64,000 nucleotides of DNA, taken from the NCBI GenBank assembly GCA_021613335.1, contig JAJTWR010000260.1, positions 2,413,001-2,477,000 on the forward strand. The letters are read 5' to 3'. The notes beneath the pieces are model-generated. The model was not told the DNA's origin. It saw nothing but the letters and a program-made list of their open reading frames with translations, and did no database searches. Position numbers and translations under genes: made by a program. This stretch comes from Whitmania pigra (taxonomy: Eukaryota > Annelida > Clitellata > Hirudinida > Haemopidae). Shown here piece by piece: positions 49,745-62,160 of this stretch (within the stretch, counting starts at the first letter, position 1; the number at the start of each line of letters is the position of its first letter).

Positions 49745-50705
49745 AGTCTCATTTAGGAATCGACCTGGATCACATTTTTTATACGGGCCTGAGCTCAGTT
49801 GCCGGGGTTAGTCGGGGCCGGGGCATGATCACAAAATATGTGTTTAGAGGTGAAACTTTTTAAAGTATTAACAGTTTAATTTGACGCTTTTCTTCAACTT
49901 CTTAAAACTATTTTCAATGCTAGAATTCAGTGATTGATGCACTTATTTGGCTGTAATTCTATAATTTCAAGACTCATTTGCACATAAAAAATTTTTTTAC
50001 TATACCTTTATTAACTATCTTTGGTTATCAACCTTAGTCAAAATCTCAAGAGAAATTCAGACTTTTTGGGTCGATTGACTGTAAGATAGAAAAAATGGCA
50101 CCTCTTAAAGTTTTGCTGGGGTTTGCCACCCTTGGAAAAAGCTGAAACGGCATCTTTATATCTGAGAAGTCAGACAGAGAACAAGACAATAAGAAGAAAC
50201 GGGATTCGGATGACTCTTTCCTTACGGAGGGTGCGTTCTAACGAGTTGCTAAGCATGGCAAACCTGAAGTGGATGGATGGGCGGCCGGATGGCATACCTT
50301 CCAGCCTAAGTGATAGTGGAGACAATTCTAAATGGCTTTGATGGTGAGACTTTTGACAAAGAATGTGAAAACATTACTGTTTCTTAAGTATAGGTATTTT
50401 GAAAGCAGATTATTTCACTAAGGTACCCCAAGCGTCGGATGAGTTTGTCTATTATATTGAGTCATTATGAGTTATCATGAATCGTTGATACCAGGCGTCG
50501 GTAGATGAGGCGTTGGCTTTGGTGCAACTTCATTAGAAGTTCAAATCCGAGCCTCTCAAGAGTTTTTATAACAAACATCTGACGGTTTTATTCCATAAAA
50601 AGAAAGATGTTATGATAACTTGGATTCGGAAGTGGAATAGACGTTCGCATTTCAATAAAGTGTTAAAATTTCTTTTACATGATTTACGACATTCCCCGGG
50701 GTCGA
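49745..50705 (+). repeat. Dispersed ~950-bp repeat, family B, second copy
   Basis: Co-linear with 3775-4720 (see that entry). Ends at GACATTCCCCGGGG. No coding content. Confidence 0.7.
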
Positions 50706-51276
50706 TGCCAGCTCCATTGCCCAAACTGCCTAAAGCGATTGTTTAATGTTCAACTTTATTTGTTCGACGTCCTTCCAATCTCATCAACAAGAACCGTTCT
50801 ATCTTTACAAAGTTTGCACTTTCCAGGCACATCTTTTCTTTTACACAAATAATCGTTGAACCCAAACAAAATAATTTTTGGTAAATTCGCCATTTTACTC
50901 AATCGGTGAAGGAATTTTCAGTGCCCCAAAATGCCCTTTATGAACACTTGACCAACATTAGATAGAAGATGCATTTAATGTCAAGTCAATGGCCCATTAT
51001 TACCACGCCTTGCCCCCTAAATAAACCTCCCTGCCCTAGATTGTATGCTCCCATGTTTTGTGCAATGTTCCCTCTAATTTTTTTGAGTCTGTGGAATTTT
51101 AGATGTAGAGTAAAATTGTGTGCACACTGCGGATGAGGCGTCGGCGGATTATCGCTTTATTGGTGTCCTCATTTGCTATGACACCACAATAAACCTTTTA
51201 GCATATGTTTAATATATCATCAAGTTGAGAACTGAACAAGAGACAAGAGTTACGTGTTATAATATCACTTATTATC

Positions 51277-51870
51277 AGAGATGGGTTTTAACTACTTAAA
51301 AAGTAGTTAACTTGTATAAAAAAAAGTAGTTAGTAACTACTCCTTAGCTACCTGCATAGTAGTTAACTACTTTTCAGTTGATATTTGATAAAATTAATTT
51401 TCCGGACAATTGAACAAGACATAATTATTAGCATATTTATTAACAGCGATGTAAAATTATCAACAAAATTTTATTGTCCAAATTAATCTAAAACAGAAGT
51501 ATACACTGGATGTTTTAAGCGATCTCTTAAAAAAAATCGTCATGTCGATATGATTATCCGATAATTTGCATCGTCTGTTACATAAAACCTTCCCTACTGT
51601 TCTAAAAAGTCTTTCAACTGCTGCCGAACTTGGTAATGTCGAATTAAGCTCGATGAAAGCAGCACAAACAGTTGGATAATTGAATAGACTTCGTACATTC
51701 CTTCCCGAATTTGATAAATAATCATTAAGCTGTTCAGCTAACACATTGTCACAAGAGTTTGGTACACATTCCATGTAATCATATAAATCATCATTTTCAC
51801 TGTTCTGAGCCGCATTGTTGATGGAGGTGGTGATTGTTAACGATGTAGGGCTTTTCGGTTTACAATCTGC
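51277..51870 (-). mobile_element. hAT element, truncated, related to 57262-58160
   Basis: CAGAGATGGGTTTTAACTAC at about 51272 is one terminus. 51460-51774 on the minus strand encodes LAEQLNDYLSNSGRNVRSLF and TLPSSAAVERLFRTVGKVLC, the hAT dimerisation segment. The far terminus is missing. Confidence 0.75.
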
Positions 51871-52169
51871 ACATATATTAAAAACAATAATTAATTAATA
51901 TTAATGTTGAATTGGTAGAATGTCAGGTTTCAAATTAAGAAAAGTTTAGGGTTGTATTTCCTTTAGAAACATAACACCTTAAAGTTTTTGGTGTTATCAT
52001 TTTTCACAATAACTTCATTGAAGCATTCTTTAATTATTTTACTATTCATTTAAAAAATATAACAAATACGGCTACTAAGAGTAATAATTCAGAAGTGAGA
52101 GTATATAAACAAGAAATGGCGGTAGTAAAGCAAAATTGATTGGATTGCAATAATGATGCTCCTGACATT

Positions 52170-52260
52170 AAGAAAACCCAGTTTTTAATTTCAGATATCC
52201 AGGAGAGCGGCAGAAAAGTCACGCTGGTCTGGGTCCCTGCACACAGTGCTCTCTCCACAA
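52170..52260 (+). pseudogene. Possible LINE RNase H fragment
   Basis: Reads DIQESGRKVTLVWVPAHSAL, resembling the final RNase H segment of some non-LTR retrotransposons (WVPxH). Short and isolated. Confidence 0.45.
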
Positions 52261-52799
52261 ATTGCTTTGAAAATAATGTTGTGCCTCTTCAACGATCCAG
52301 CCTAGGTGTCCTTGCTTGGCAGCAAGGATGTCCACCTTCTACATCAGCAAGGGACAAGGCGGAAAGTTTTGTCACAAATTTGTGAACCATTAAAGCACTC
52401 CAAAGTCGAAATCTTTATCACTATCAGTTTTTTACTTGTTGGATCAAAGACACACTTTTCCTACAATGTTTATCACTTCGGCCTGAAAATGGTGTTTGCT
52501 GGAATACCATGCTGATGACTAAGGTCTGCCGGTTTTGTTCTTTATTTTTAGCTGCAGAATGATTTCATACTTTTCCTCTATGGACTTGCTATCCAGTTTT
52601 TTCTTAACACCTCCAGATACTTTTAGAACGAAAAAATAAACAAAAATAAACAGCTACAGCATGTTATCAATCAACATAACCGATGAGAAAATTCTATGAA
52701 ACAGTAGGAATTTGAGAGTTCCATTTCAAAGTTGGCGAATAGTCACGGGGATTGAGATAATGAATATACAGTGGGGCGTGGTCGCAAGTCGACTTACGC

Positions 52800-53560
52800 T
52801 TTCCTCACCAAGATCGGATTGTCAAGCCGAGAGAGAACAAAGGCTATGACAAGGATGTCTGAGGCCGCTGAAGCGGCTTCATTCTGGATCTGGCATATGA
52901 GAAGCCAGAAGAAGTCTTAACAGGCCACTACACGAAACCGGGGAAAGCCGTCGGTCTCCGGTATGAATGATCCACCGAACGACGGGGCCAAACCATTGGC
53001 CGAGAGACGCGGTGTTGTCGGGAGAAATGGGCCGACCGCGGACTCGCGAAGCAACATGAACTGCGGTCCAAACCGCGGCTTCGAAAAGGCCCGCGGTCGA
53101 GTCCCGAAAATTTCTATCTCCGGCTGCCGCTACAAAGAAATTATAAGGCCCAGTTTGCATATATTAAGGCGGTGTGAAGAAGCCGCTGAGAGCTTGCATG
53201 ACCGCTGTAGGCAAACTGGGGTGGAGGCGATCGACATAACAAGGCCAATGAGAGCCCCGCATAGTCGAAGTTTGCAGGCGACAAACAGACAGCATGCGAC
53301 ATGAAGGAGCCATTGAGAGCTTTCGCAGTCGCTCCAGTCCAGGCAGCAGTGACCGGCATAACAAGGCCAACGAGTGCCTCTCAAAGCCGGCGGTAAGAGT
53401 TGGGTCCAGCAAGACCAAACCGACAGGGACATCCGGCTGATCACCGGATGCGGCCCGCCCCCCGAAAACGTAAAGAGACTCAAAGGGCCGAAACGTTTGA
53501 AGACGGGGGAAACTCCTCTGAAGATCCCTGTCGGAGCTCCAAGGCGGAGTATTTAGTAAT
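52800..53560 (+). repeat. GC-rich ~760-bp composite repeat (family A plus 3' block)
   Basis: 5' part (52808-53035) is family A; 3' part (53365-53560) matches 35870-36140 in reverse. The middle has two diverged ~100-bp sub-repeats each containing CATAACAAGGCCAA (53237 and 53358). Much more GC-rich than the surroundings. Flanked by similar ~100-bp segments at 52665-52770 and 53625-53745. No protein motif recognised. Confidence 0.7.
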
Positions 53561-54003
53561 TAGTAACAGTGGCAAAGGTGGCCCTCTTTTGTACTCGATA
53601 TATTAGGGCTAGGCGACATAAAAGAATTGACATAATCAATGAGAAAATGATAGGACAAAGAGGGAATTTGAAGGTTCCACTTCAAAAACGTCTTCTTAAT
53701 AGGGTTGGCGAGTTAACCGAGGTTGAGATAAGTGCATTATTTATATTTTTAATTTTATATTTTTATGTCTCAAGACATTTCCCGAAAATAAGCCTTATTA
53801 AACTTTTGGAAGCAAAAATTAATATAAGACCTGTCTTATTTACGAGGAAACATAATTGTGACTACATTGGTTTCTTAATTAACTTCAAATTTATTTTGTT
53901 AATTGTTGAGAAGCCTTTAGGAAATAACGCTCAGTTTTAACCATGATTTTATAAATTGGATGTATTCTCTGTTTCTTGTAAGTGAAATTCTCATTTCCAG
54001 GAT

Positions 54004-54125
54004 TTGTTTTCCTGGCTTAGGGTAAGACTGTGGTTGTTGCAGTTGTTATTATTCTAACTGATAGAAAGAGAGTTTAAACCTCAACTTTTATTTATGCTTG
54101 GTAAGATTCATTTTGAAAATTACAG
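54004..54125 (+). pseudogene. Decayed copy of the ARPC5 last exon and 3'UTR start
   Basis: 54009-54074 aligns over its length to the real last exon (59821-59886), sharing GTAAGACT-like sequence, ACTGA(T/C)AGAAAGAG and GTTTAAACCT. The similarity continues into the UTR (ATTTTGAAAATTAC). The copy encodes ILTDRKRV followed by the same stop. No other ARPC5 exon was seen nearby, so it is a partial duplicate. Confidence 0.7.
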
Positions 54126-54273
54126 GAATTAAGATCGAAATGGATCTACAGTTTTATCTTAAATTTCTTCTAGAATAGTACCTAGTAATTTTTTTAATAT
54201 CCAAAACTTCATTTTTTTCCTAGGGGAATTTCTTAGAAACATGTACATAATTTGCTAAAAAAATAATCGTGTT

Positions 54274-56262
54274 CTATGAAGAACAGATCCATTCATAATA
54301 ATCAACTTCTGGATCCTCTCTGAAACTTTGAGGTGCATCATCCTTGCGGTAATAAGAGACGCTGCACTCTTGGTAAGTAGGCAAAAACTCTATTGAACGG
54401 CACTGTGGATCTTGCAGGCATACGCTTTTACATGCATCACTGGTTTGTATATCATTCAACCTAGCGTAGTCATGGCCAATAATCAGTTTTCCAGAATACA
54501 TTATCCATGACAAATGTTCATTTAAACATCCTGTTAAAGTTAATGCTCAATTAAAAATTAAAATCTTTGACACTTTAGTTACAAATTTTGACAACTCACT
54601 GGTTGGAGTTCCATCTTGGCAGTCCGTCTCAGAATCAGCACAAGTTCCATGGCAAACATTCCAGACCAAGTTACTGACAATGGTATTGACTAAAGAATAA
54701 GTTGTTCTGTTGAAATAATGCTGCTCGATAGGTTTGCTGCTCATGCCTATAAGTTCTGCGTTATTTATCTGATCCGTTAAGCCGACGACGAACATTCTCA
54801 CCCCCAGCTTCTTGGCTCTTGTGGCCTCAGGTATCGTAAGAGATGCATCCACATTTGATTGTCCATCCGTCATAAGAATGGCTACGTTGTTGATATCAGG
54901 CCTATCTCCATGCATTGGAGTGAAAACATCATCGTTCATCAACCTCAGAGCACCGGAAGTATTTGTCTGCGAGCCTATTATGTCAAGTTTCTCAATAGCA
55001 TTTATAATATCTTCTTTGTTGGTATAGTCATTGAGATAGAAAAGAACAAAAGCATCTTGGGAGAAATAAATCAAGGAAATTCTTGTGTCTTGCGGACCAA
55101 TGTTTAGATTTCTGGCCACATTTGTGAAGAAACTTTTCATCGTTATCCAATTGGTTAGATTTTGGGTCTTTTGGTCAGCATTTGAGAAGAGAATGCTTCC
55201 AGATGAGTCTAAAATAAACACTACATCCGCCCTTGTGTCTCTGCAAGCTGTCCAAAAAATTTTAGAGACGAATAGCTAAATTTCGAAATAAACATGTAAT
55301 TAAGAGTACATTTGTTGACACACTTAGTAAAAACTAACGTTCAGGTGGAGGAGGTTGTGGGCATGTCAACCTTTGGAGTAGCTCGTTGATGAGAAGGTTG
55401 AGATGGGTAAAGTCAGAAGCATTGAGGTAATGATAGGACGATGGATCGCTGACTAAATCTTGTAATTCATCCTCGTTGGCGTAGCTAGTCACCCCCACGG
55501 CGTAATGGATGATGCCACTCTGCTTATTAATTCTAGCTTCTTGAAGGGTCAGTGCAGAGTCTACGTTTGCGAATCCATCCGTGATAAGAACTAACACTTT
55601 CTGGTATGAGCCTGGATAAATTTTTGCAGAAGAAAGCAGAAGATTACGAGCCAATCTCAGAGCTCCAGATGTATTCGTATTTCCTAGCAATGAAGATGAC
55701 ATTTAAATTATTTGAGACCAACAACCTTGTTGTGCGAAATCATTATCATGTTAACTTGGTAAAATGTATGTAAATATAGACTAATTTTTATACTGTCGCA
55801 GTTTATAAGTAAAAGTAAATGTTGGCATTTATTTTATTTACTTGTTTGTTATTTATTTAAGTAATTTGACAAATACCCCCGTAGTGAGGAAGCCGTTCAA
55901 TGAAAGCAATTGTTGCTTCATAGTCATCGGATAATTCTGATGATGGATTTGTAACTGATGAAAATGGTATTATGGCCACTCTAGCTTGTTTCTGCTTGAT
56001 TGGCAGTAGCTTAACAACTTCCTTGATGAAGCTCTTCATTAGAGCCCAGTTATCCAGGTTGCTGTTCGGCGACACGTTCTCTTTGATGCTGGAAGAAGAA
56101 TCGACCAGAAATACCACGTCCATGTTGCTTTGTTCGCATTTGTCTGAGGTTATTATGATTTTGAGTAACAATAGAAGCAAAATCAATTTAAAACAAACCT
56201 GGGGTATTCATTCCAAATGTGAAGATGAAAAATGAAAGCAGGATAACACACAAGTTAATCAT
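54274..56262 (-). CDS. Secreted protein with two vWFA domains and a PAN/Apple domain
   Basis: Five exons, all phase 1: 56199-56262, 55877-56143, 55339-55683, 54600-55247, 54274-54530, totalling 526 residues. Starts MINLCVILLSFFIFTFG, a clear signal peptide. vWFA-1 has the MIDAS motif DSSSS in MDVVFLVDSSSSI, then TNTSGALRLA and LITDGFANVD. After a Pro-rich linker (PQPPPPE), vWFA-2 lies in one exon with DSSGS, TNTSGALRLM and LMTDGQSNVD; both keep the Asp/Ser/Ser, Thr and Asp metal ligands. A Cys-rich link (CHGTCADSETDC) leads to a PAN-like module with SDACKSVCLQDPQCRSIEF and final YEWICSS. Likely an extracellular matrix, adhesion or immune-type protein. No orthologue is named; the architecture is matrilin- or collagen-like only in its vWFA parts. 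Confidence 0.88.
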
Positions 56263-57253
56263 TTTCCCATTTAGTGGCTAAGTGTTTCTTCCTCGTGAAC
56301 AAGTCATGCATGACGTCTCATGATGAATCACCCCTGAACAACTTTCACAAGCGCTGTGCATTCGAACGTGCAAGTACCAGCATGCGAGCAGTCTTTGTTT
56401 GAGACGATTTGTTATCTATGTAGCTAGAAAGATATGCTTGTTAATTTATTTGGGGTGGTTTATCACACAGACATTAGTCTCCTTAAATCACTATAAATTA
56501 ATGTTATGTTAAGTAGTTCATGTAATTTGTGGTGTAGACATAGACAGCCGTGTCAAAAAAAGATTTTTCTCAACATGACAATCAAATTATTACTTCAAAT
56601 GCTCACATGAGAACTTTCAGATTTCGTTTCCAAAGCCATAGAACATTTATTTTATTTTAAACGTTCTGGAATTGTCGTTATATTTTTACTTTGGTCTTAC
56701 GATGATTATTTGGAAAAATCTTTTTAATCCATCGTATACGTAAAATAGGTAAACGGACTTTATTTAAAAATGAGAAATTCCTGATCAGGGAATTTTAAAA
56801 AATGTTTGTAGACAAATTATTTGCAATAATTGATTTATATTTGAAATATTTTTGGAGATTTTATTTTAGCAGATCTCCTGATTAATGGGTTACTTTATTT
56901 AACTACACAACTCTGAATAGAGTATAACGTCAGTTATGAAACAACGATCACTGTTGCCAGGGCTGTTTTTTTCTAATCTATCATAATTGGATATAAAATT
57001 GGTAATGACAAGGATGGGGCGCCAAAACCCTTAGCTACGCCTCTGATTGGTAGAACAATGTGCCGCGTACAGTGGCGTGCAGAGGTTTTTAGATGCCCGG
57101 TGCCAACAACTTGACTGGATGCCCCTAAATTGTTCTTTCCCTAATTCATTCCCCCTTTCCCTCAACAAATTTTTGAGAATTGCGCATTGCCATATGGTAC
57201 TTTCAGTCAATGTTGGCGATCGGAAACCGAAACGTATAACTTGTATTTTATGC
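56263..57253. other. Intergenic upstream of the vWFA gene
   Basis: AT-rich with no coding or repeat feature identified. The vWFA gene promoter should lie near 56265-56400. Confidence 0.4.
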
Positions 57254-57261
57254 TTAGGAAG

Positions 57262-58160
57262 CAGTGATGGGTAGTTACTAACTATAAGTAGTTAACTACA
57301 AGTTAATAACTACTTTAAAGTAGTTAATAACTACTCTTAAAATAGTTAAGAAGTAGTTAATAACTACTTTAAAAGTAGTTAACTACTATTTAACTACTTT
57401 TTTAAGAGTAGTTATTAACTACAAATAGTTAACTACTTTTTAACTACTTTTTAAAAAAAATTAAAAATAAAATGAAGAAAAATAATTTTTTTCCAAAAGC
57501 CCTACAGCGTTAACAATCACCACCTCTGCGGACAATGCAATGCGGCTCAGAACAGTGAATATGATGATTTATATGACTATGTGGAAAGTGTACAAACTCT
57601 TGTAATAATGTGTTAGCTGAACAGCTTAATGATTATTTATCAAACTCCGCAAGAAATGTACAAACTCTACTTAATTATCCAACTGTTTGTGCTGCATTCA
57701 TCAAGCTTAATTCAACATTGCCAAGTTCGGCAGCAGTTGAAAGACTTTTTAGTGTAGCAGGGCAGGTTTTATGTAACAGAAGATGTAAATTATAGGATAA
57801 TCATGTTGACATGATGATTTTTTTAAGAGATCGACTGAAACATCCACTGAATACTTCTGTTTTTGATCAATTTGGATAATAAAATTTTGTTGAAAATGTT
57901 ACACTAGTGTAAATAAATATGCTAATAATTATGTCTTGTTCAATAGTCCAGAAAATTAATTTTATCAAATGTCAACGGAAAAGTAGTTAAAATAGTAGTT
58001 AAAAAGTGGTTAACTACTATGCAAGTAGTTACTAACTACTTATTTAAAAAGTAGTTAAAAATAGTTACTAACTACTTTTTTATAAACTAGAGTAGTTAAC
58101 TACTACTTTTTTATAACTAGAGTAGTTAACTACTTTTTAAGTAGTTAAAGCCCATCACTG
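57262..58160 (+). mobile_element. hAT transposon with intact TIRs and 8-bp target duplication
   Basis: Termini CAGTGATGGG and CCCATCACTG are perfect 10-bp inverted repeats. TTAGGAAG flanks both sides (57254-57261, 58161-58168). Both subterminal regions are packed with AGTAGTTAACTAC words. The only ORF (57610-57795) is the hAT dimerisation segment (LPSSAAVERLFSVAGQVLC) ending at a stop, so the 899-bp element is non-autonomous. Confidence 0.93.
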
Positions 58161-58429
58161 TTAGGAAGTTAGACTGCTATTGCTAATCGTAGTCTAGCCT
58201 ATACGGAAAACACGACATAAAAACTTTATTCAAATTAAATATATATGTAATACGTCAGCATTCAGTCTTGCGCTCCTTGGGAATTCCAGCTCTTACTGCA
58301 TTCAGAACAATTTGCATGGCAAGTACAAAGAGCGAAGGAGAATTGGCACATCCCATGGCTATGCCGACCAGCAGAAGAATCCAGCCTGTAATGCATTCTT
58401 GAAATCTGGCATTCATGATCAGATCGGTT

Positions 58430-58635
58430 TATGGATGTGCCCCCTTCGCTAGAAGAAACTACAAGAAAGCGGCCAGATCTAGTGTTGGTGTCATCAGCTA
58501 AGGACTCCTTCATCATGGTTGAATTAATGGTCTTATGGGAGGACCGAATGGATCTTACCAATGCTTTATTAATTAAGGAATTAAGGCAAAGAGAAGCACA
58601 TAACGATAATCGTATAGAGGGTCCAAAAGTGTAAT
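58430..58635 (+). pseudogene. Fragment of retroelement C-terminal nuclease-like ORF
   Basis: RKRPDLVLVSS, then FIMVELMVLWEDRM resembles the PD...E..W block at the C-terminus of some non-LTR or related elements. Short with no flanking domains. Confidence 0.35.
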
Positions 58636-59223
58636 ATCAATGAAATATATTAAGCGCTGCAGTAGCGTTTTTGATGTTATTTATCGTACGACGAAGCTAT
58701 AGCAGGCTATTTCGAGGATTTCAGTGTGATTGGAAAGTTTTGTCGTCGAGTCGAGCGGATAGTTTTGATTTATGTTATGTTGTTGTTTGCGAGAGAACAA
58801 GATGGCAGGGAAAACAAAAATAAAAAATAAAACTTAGATTAAGGAGTAATACAACAGTGCCACTCCTCTGAAGATCCCTGCCAGGCTCGATCAAGAGTTT
58901 CAAAAGATTTATATGTATTGATATTTTTTATATAAATAAAAAACTAAAAGAAATGTCGTATCTAAATCGCACGAATCATCCACCTCTCTGGCGCCCCTAA
59001 GGAGGAGGTTCCGCCCACTTTTGAAACCATTGCTATAGGTCAATGGAAGGAAAAATTGGTCGTGGTTTATAATTTTTATAGAATTTTTTTAATGTGGAGA
59101 AAATAAAAAAACCGGAAAAGTTTAATGTCCATGATGTGTTGATAAACACGGAACACGGATGTCAAGGTGGGCACAACACTGATCATTGGATCAGGAAGCG
59201 AATTGTGGTATCGGTCGTTTAAG

Positions 59224-59883
59224 ATGTCTAAAAGCACCAGAAATGCGGCTTTTAGAAAAATAGACGTTGACCAGTATAATGAAGAAAATTATGAAGAAGA
59301 ACAATTAGCCGATGATGGATCTGCAGGACCAAATATTGCTGAGGTCCAGTCTCTACTTGCTAAGTTTGTGTCTAATGTTTCATGCTTTCTTCACTTCTTT
59401 ACAACTAAAATTATTATTAATATTTTGTAACAATATCATTTTTAAGAGGGAAGAATGTCGATGCTCTTGTGGCGGTATTGTCTTCACCACCCCTGAACAC
59501 AAAAAATCAATCTATTAAGGTGTAGTTTTTTCTTTATATTCTTTATTTTGAAAAATGCATGAAGTTTTATATTTGCAATTAGGATAAGGCTCTGGACACT
59601 GTAACAAAGGTTGTAACGTCTTTTAAGCCTTCTGAAATTGATGGAGCATTGAGTGGTCTTGACCAAACCAAGTTAGAAGTACTGATGAAATACATTTACA
59701 GAGGATTTGAGAAACCTTCTGAAAATAGCAGTGCTCAATTTCTTGTATGGTTTGATAAGGTGAGTATATTTTCTGTTAATTGCAAGTGAAATTATGTGAT
59801 TTTGTACCTTTTTTTGCTAGGTTTATGCCAAGACTGGTGTTGGTGCCATAGTTAGAGTTTTGACTGACAGAAAGAGGGTTTAA
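59224..59883 (+). CDS. ARPC5: ARPC5, Arp2/3 complex 16-kDa subunit
   Basis: Actin-nucleating Arp2/3 complex subunit. Four exons: 59224-59363, 59447-59519, 59583-59759, 59821-59883, giving 150 residues against 151 in human. Conserved: FRKIDVDQY near the start, LSSPPLNTKNQSIK, LMKYIYRGFEKPSENSSAQFL, TGVGAIVRVLTDRKRV at the C-terminus. ATG 59224 gives MSKSTRNAAF, matching the family start; the upstream in-frame stretch has no ATG. AATAAA at 60012-60017 is a plausible poly(A) signal. Confidence 0.95.
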
Positions 59884-62140
59884 ACCTATGGTCTTGATAA
59901 AATTAGTTTTGAAAATTACCACTTGATTTAGATTTTTTCATTGAATATTCTGATCGTGCTGTAATTATTTGTCAGTAGAAGACATTTCCAGGCCTCCACT
60001 GAATTAATGGAAATAAATTTTGTTTTAAAACATTCATAATATTAAGGCTTTCTCAAATGAAACAAAACTGCTTTGGGTTTGCCATCTTTATAACTTAGTG
60101 CTTTAATTGAACTGTCTTTTTAAAAATTTGGAGCTCCTATTGGTTTAGGATTCCTATGCTATACGTTGCATTATTTTTGTGGGGGGTCTGTCAATGTCAT
60201 TTGATAGTTAAAGATGTAGTCAATCTCTTGTGGTAAAGTTAACTTTCAAAATAATCACTAAGATTTGTTATCAATTAGTTTATTTTGTCTATTAAATTTT
60301 GATTATTTTCTTTGATTATTTATTGAAGCAACATTAATATTATTATTGGTTATTAATATTATTACCAAAAATGCCTGACTCTAAGATCAAAGGTTCTAAA
60401 TCAATTGATGGTAAATTGCTTAATTGTTTGGGAAACTCAGCATCTTGAAAGCTTTGTTAACAACTTGGTTTACAGTTTAAAAGAGTTGAGAAGTTGTTTG
60501 AAAGTTTATTCTAGTTGTGCAGTTGAATATAATGGTAACAAGCAGACTGATGCAGACAAATAAAGTGAGGGAGGATAACAGTCATACTCCAAAGCAACCA
60601 CTAAAGAAACCATAAGTGATGCTGACTTGAAATGATTCAGAAGTCTGAAGTTGAGGCAGTAGTGGCCATTGTTGACAGTGAATTGCAGAAGCACAGAGAA
60701 GGCCTGCTGATTCTGGAGTCACAAGATCCTTTGCTTTGGTTGGAAGCTTAATGCCTATTATTATTTGAAAGTGGAATATTTTGTTTGAGTAGGCATTAAG
60801 CATACCAGCCACCAGTGCTGGATTTAGGAGATGGGGATAGCTAAGATGTTTTTGTACCAAGTAGTAACTTATTGAGATAAAATAAAAAAATTGAAAATAG
60901 AATTAATTAATTTTTTCTTAGATTTTAGGATTTATGGAAAATTTAATAATGATGGATTTTTTCTAGTCAAAAAATAATGTCATTAAGTAAACAAAAAATA
61001 AACATTTTGTCATTAATGATTTTTTAAGAATATTGCTCTATACTTCAATGTATCTACAGAATGACCTTAGTTCGAAAGTTCTTTGAAAGCAGAATTTGAC
61101 TTCTTCAGAGTGTGGATGAATTTTTTTTTAAATTTTCGTGTTGTGTGACCCTTCCTTAATAGAATGAGGATTAAGATTGTAGTGACAGCACATCCCTGCT
61201 GTCACGTGACATCCACTATATAAATATTTCAAATTTGAATCCCTTAGCAATTATGCAACGGACTATAATCAAATAAATAAATAAATAATAAAGAATCCCT
61301 TAGCATTACCCCGCTTCGGGAGCACCGTCCTAATCATCTAAATATGCAACGGACGTTAATAAAACATTACTAGCCCTAGCCGTCCTAATCATCTAGTTAT
61401 GAAATGGACGTTGATAAAGAACCAAACTTTGAATCTCTCGCTCTTTTTCTTATCTTTGGCTGCGAGTCTTGAATCTGGTGCCGACTCGGCTATCTATAGT
61501 CGTGGTCGGAACGGACGTCTTACTCTTAACATTCACGACGGTGAAGTTAGCAAGACTTCAGCAAGAACTTTGCCATCCAATAACTCTGGAACGCGTAAAG
61601 CTAAAAACATAATTTTTTTTAGAAAGGTCTTGCTAAAGCAATGATGAGCGTAAAAAATAATGTATTTTGAATAAAAATGAATTTTTGGTATAAAGCTTTG
61701 AGCGCCGATAACATAAAATTCCGCGTCGACGGCTGATATCAAAATCACAAGATACATCTACCCTGAGCATCATTCCCAATGAAAACGAAGTAATAAACAA
61801 AATAAAGACATGCAGTTAAGACGAAACTAGTGCCTTGCATAAATTTGGCCCGGGTTCAAGAATCACAATTTATACATTAAATTACTACTGAGTTTTCACC
61901 CAAATATCACCAATATAGTTTTGACCCACACTGTTTCCGAAAACTACGTGTATCAATGTAGGCCAGTGAGCCTCAAATTTGGTTATGATCTCCACATTTC
62001 CGGAAAGGCCAACCCTTTATTACATGCATCAATTTGAGGTATAGATTATTTCTATAATCGATTTATGTTTTTTGGCCTTATTTATATGTATATTAAATTA
62101 ATAAAAAAACACCTGTCGCTAACAATTTTAGATACCCATA
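59884..62140. other. Gene-free stretch after ARPC5
   Basis: Apart from the ARPC5 poly(A) signal, only AT-rich sequence and ATGCAACGGAC repeat ends (61250-61405). ORF 61399-61644 begins with a hydrophobic stretch, but the ORF overlaps a repeat end and has no recognisable domain, so it is not called. Confidence 0.4.
60012..60017 (+). terminator. ARPC5 polyadenylation signal
   Basis: AATAAA about 130 bp after the ARPC5 stop. Confidence 0.5.
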
Positions 62141-62160
62141 CCTATGAGCTGGCATCCCCA

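Noticed and set aside
60506..60860. Minus-strand ORFs of 62 and 92 codons
   Set aside because: No family similarity, no splice context, unremarkable composition.
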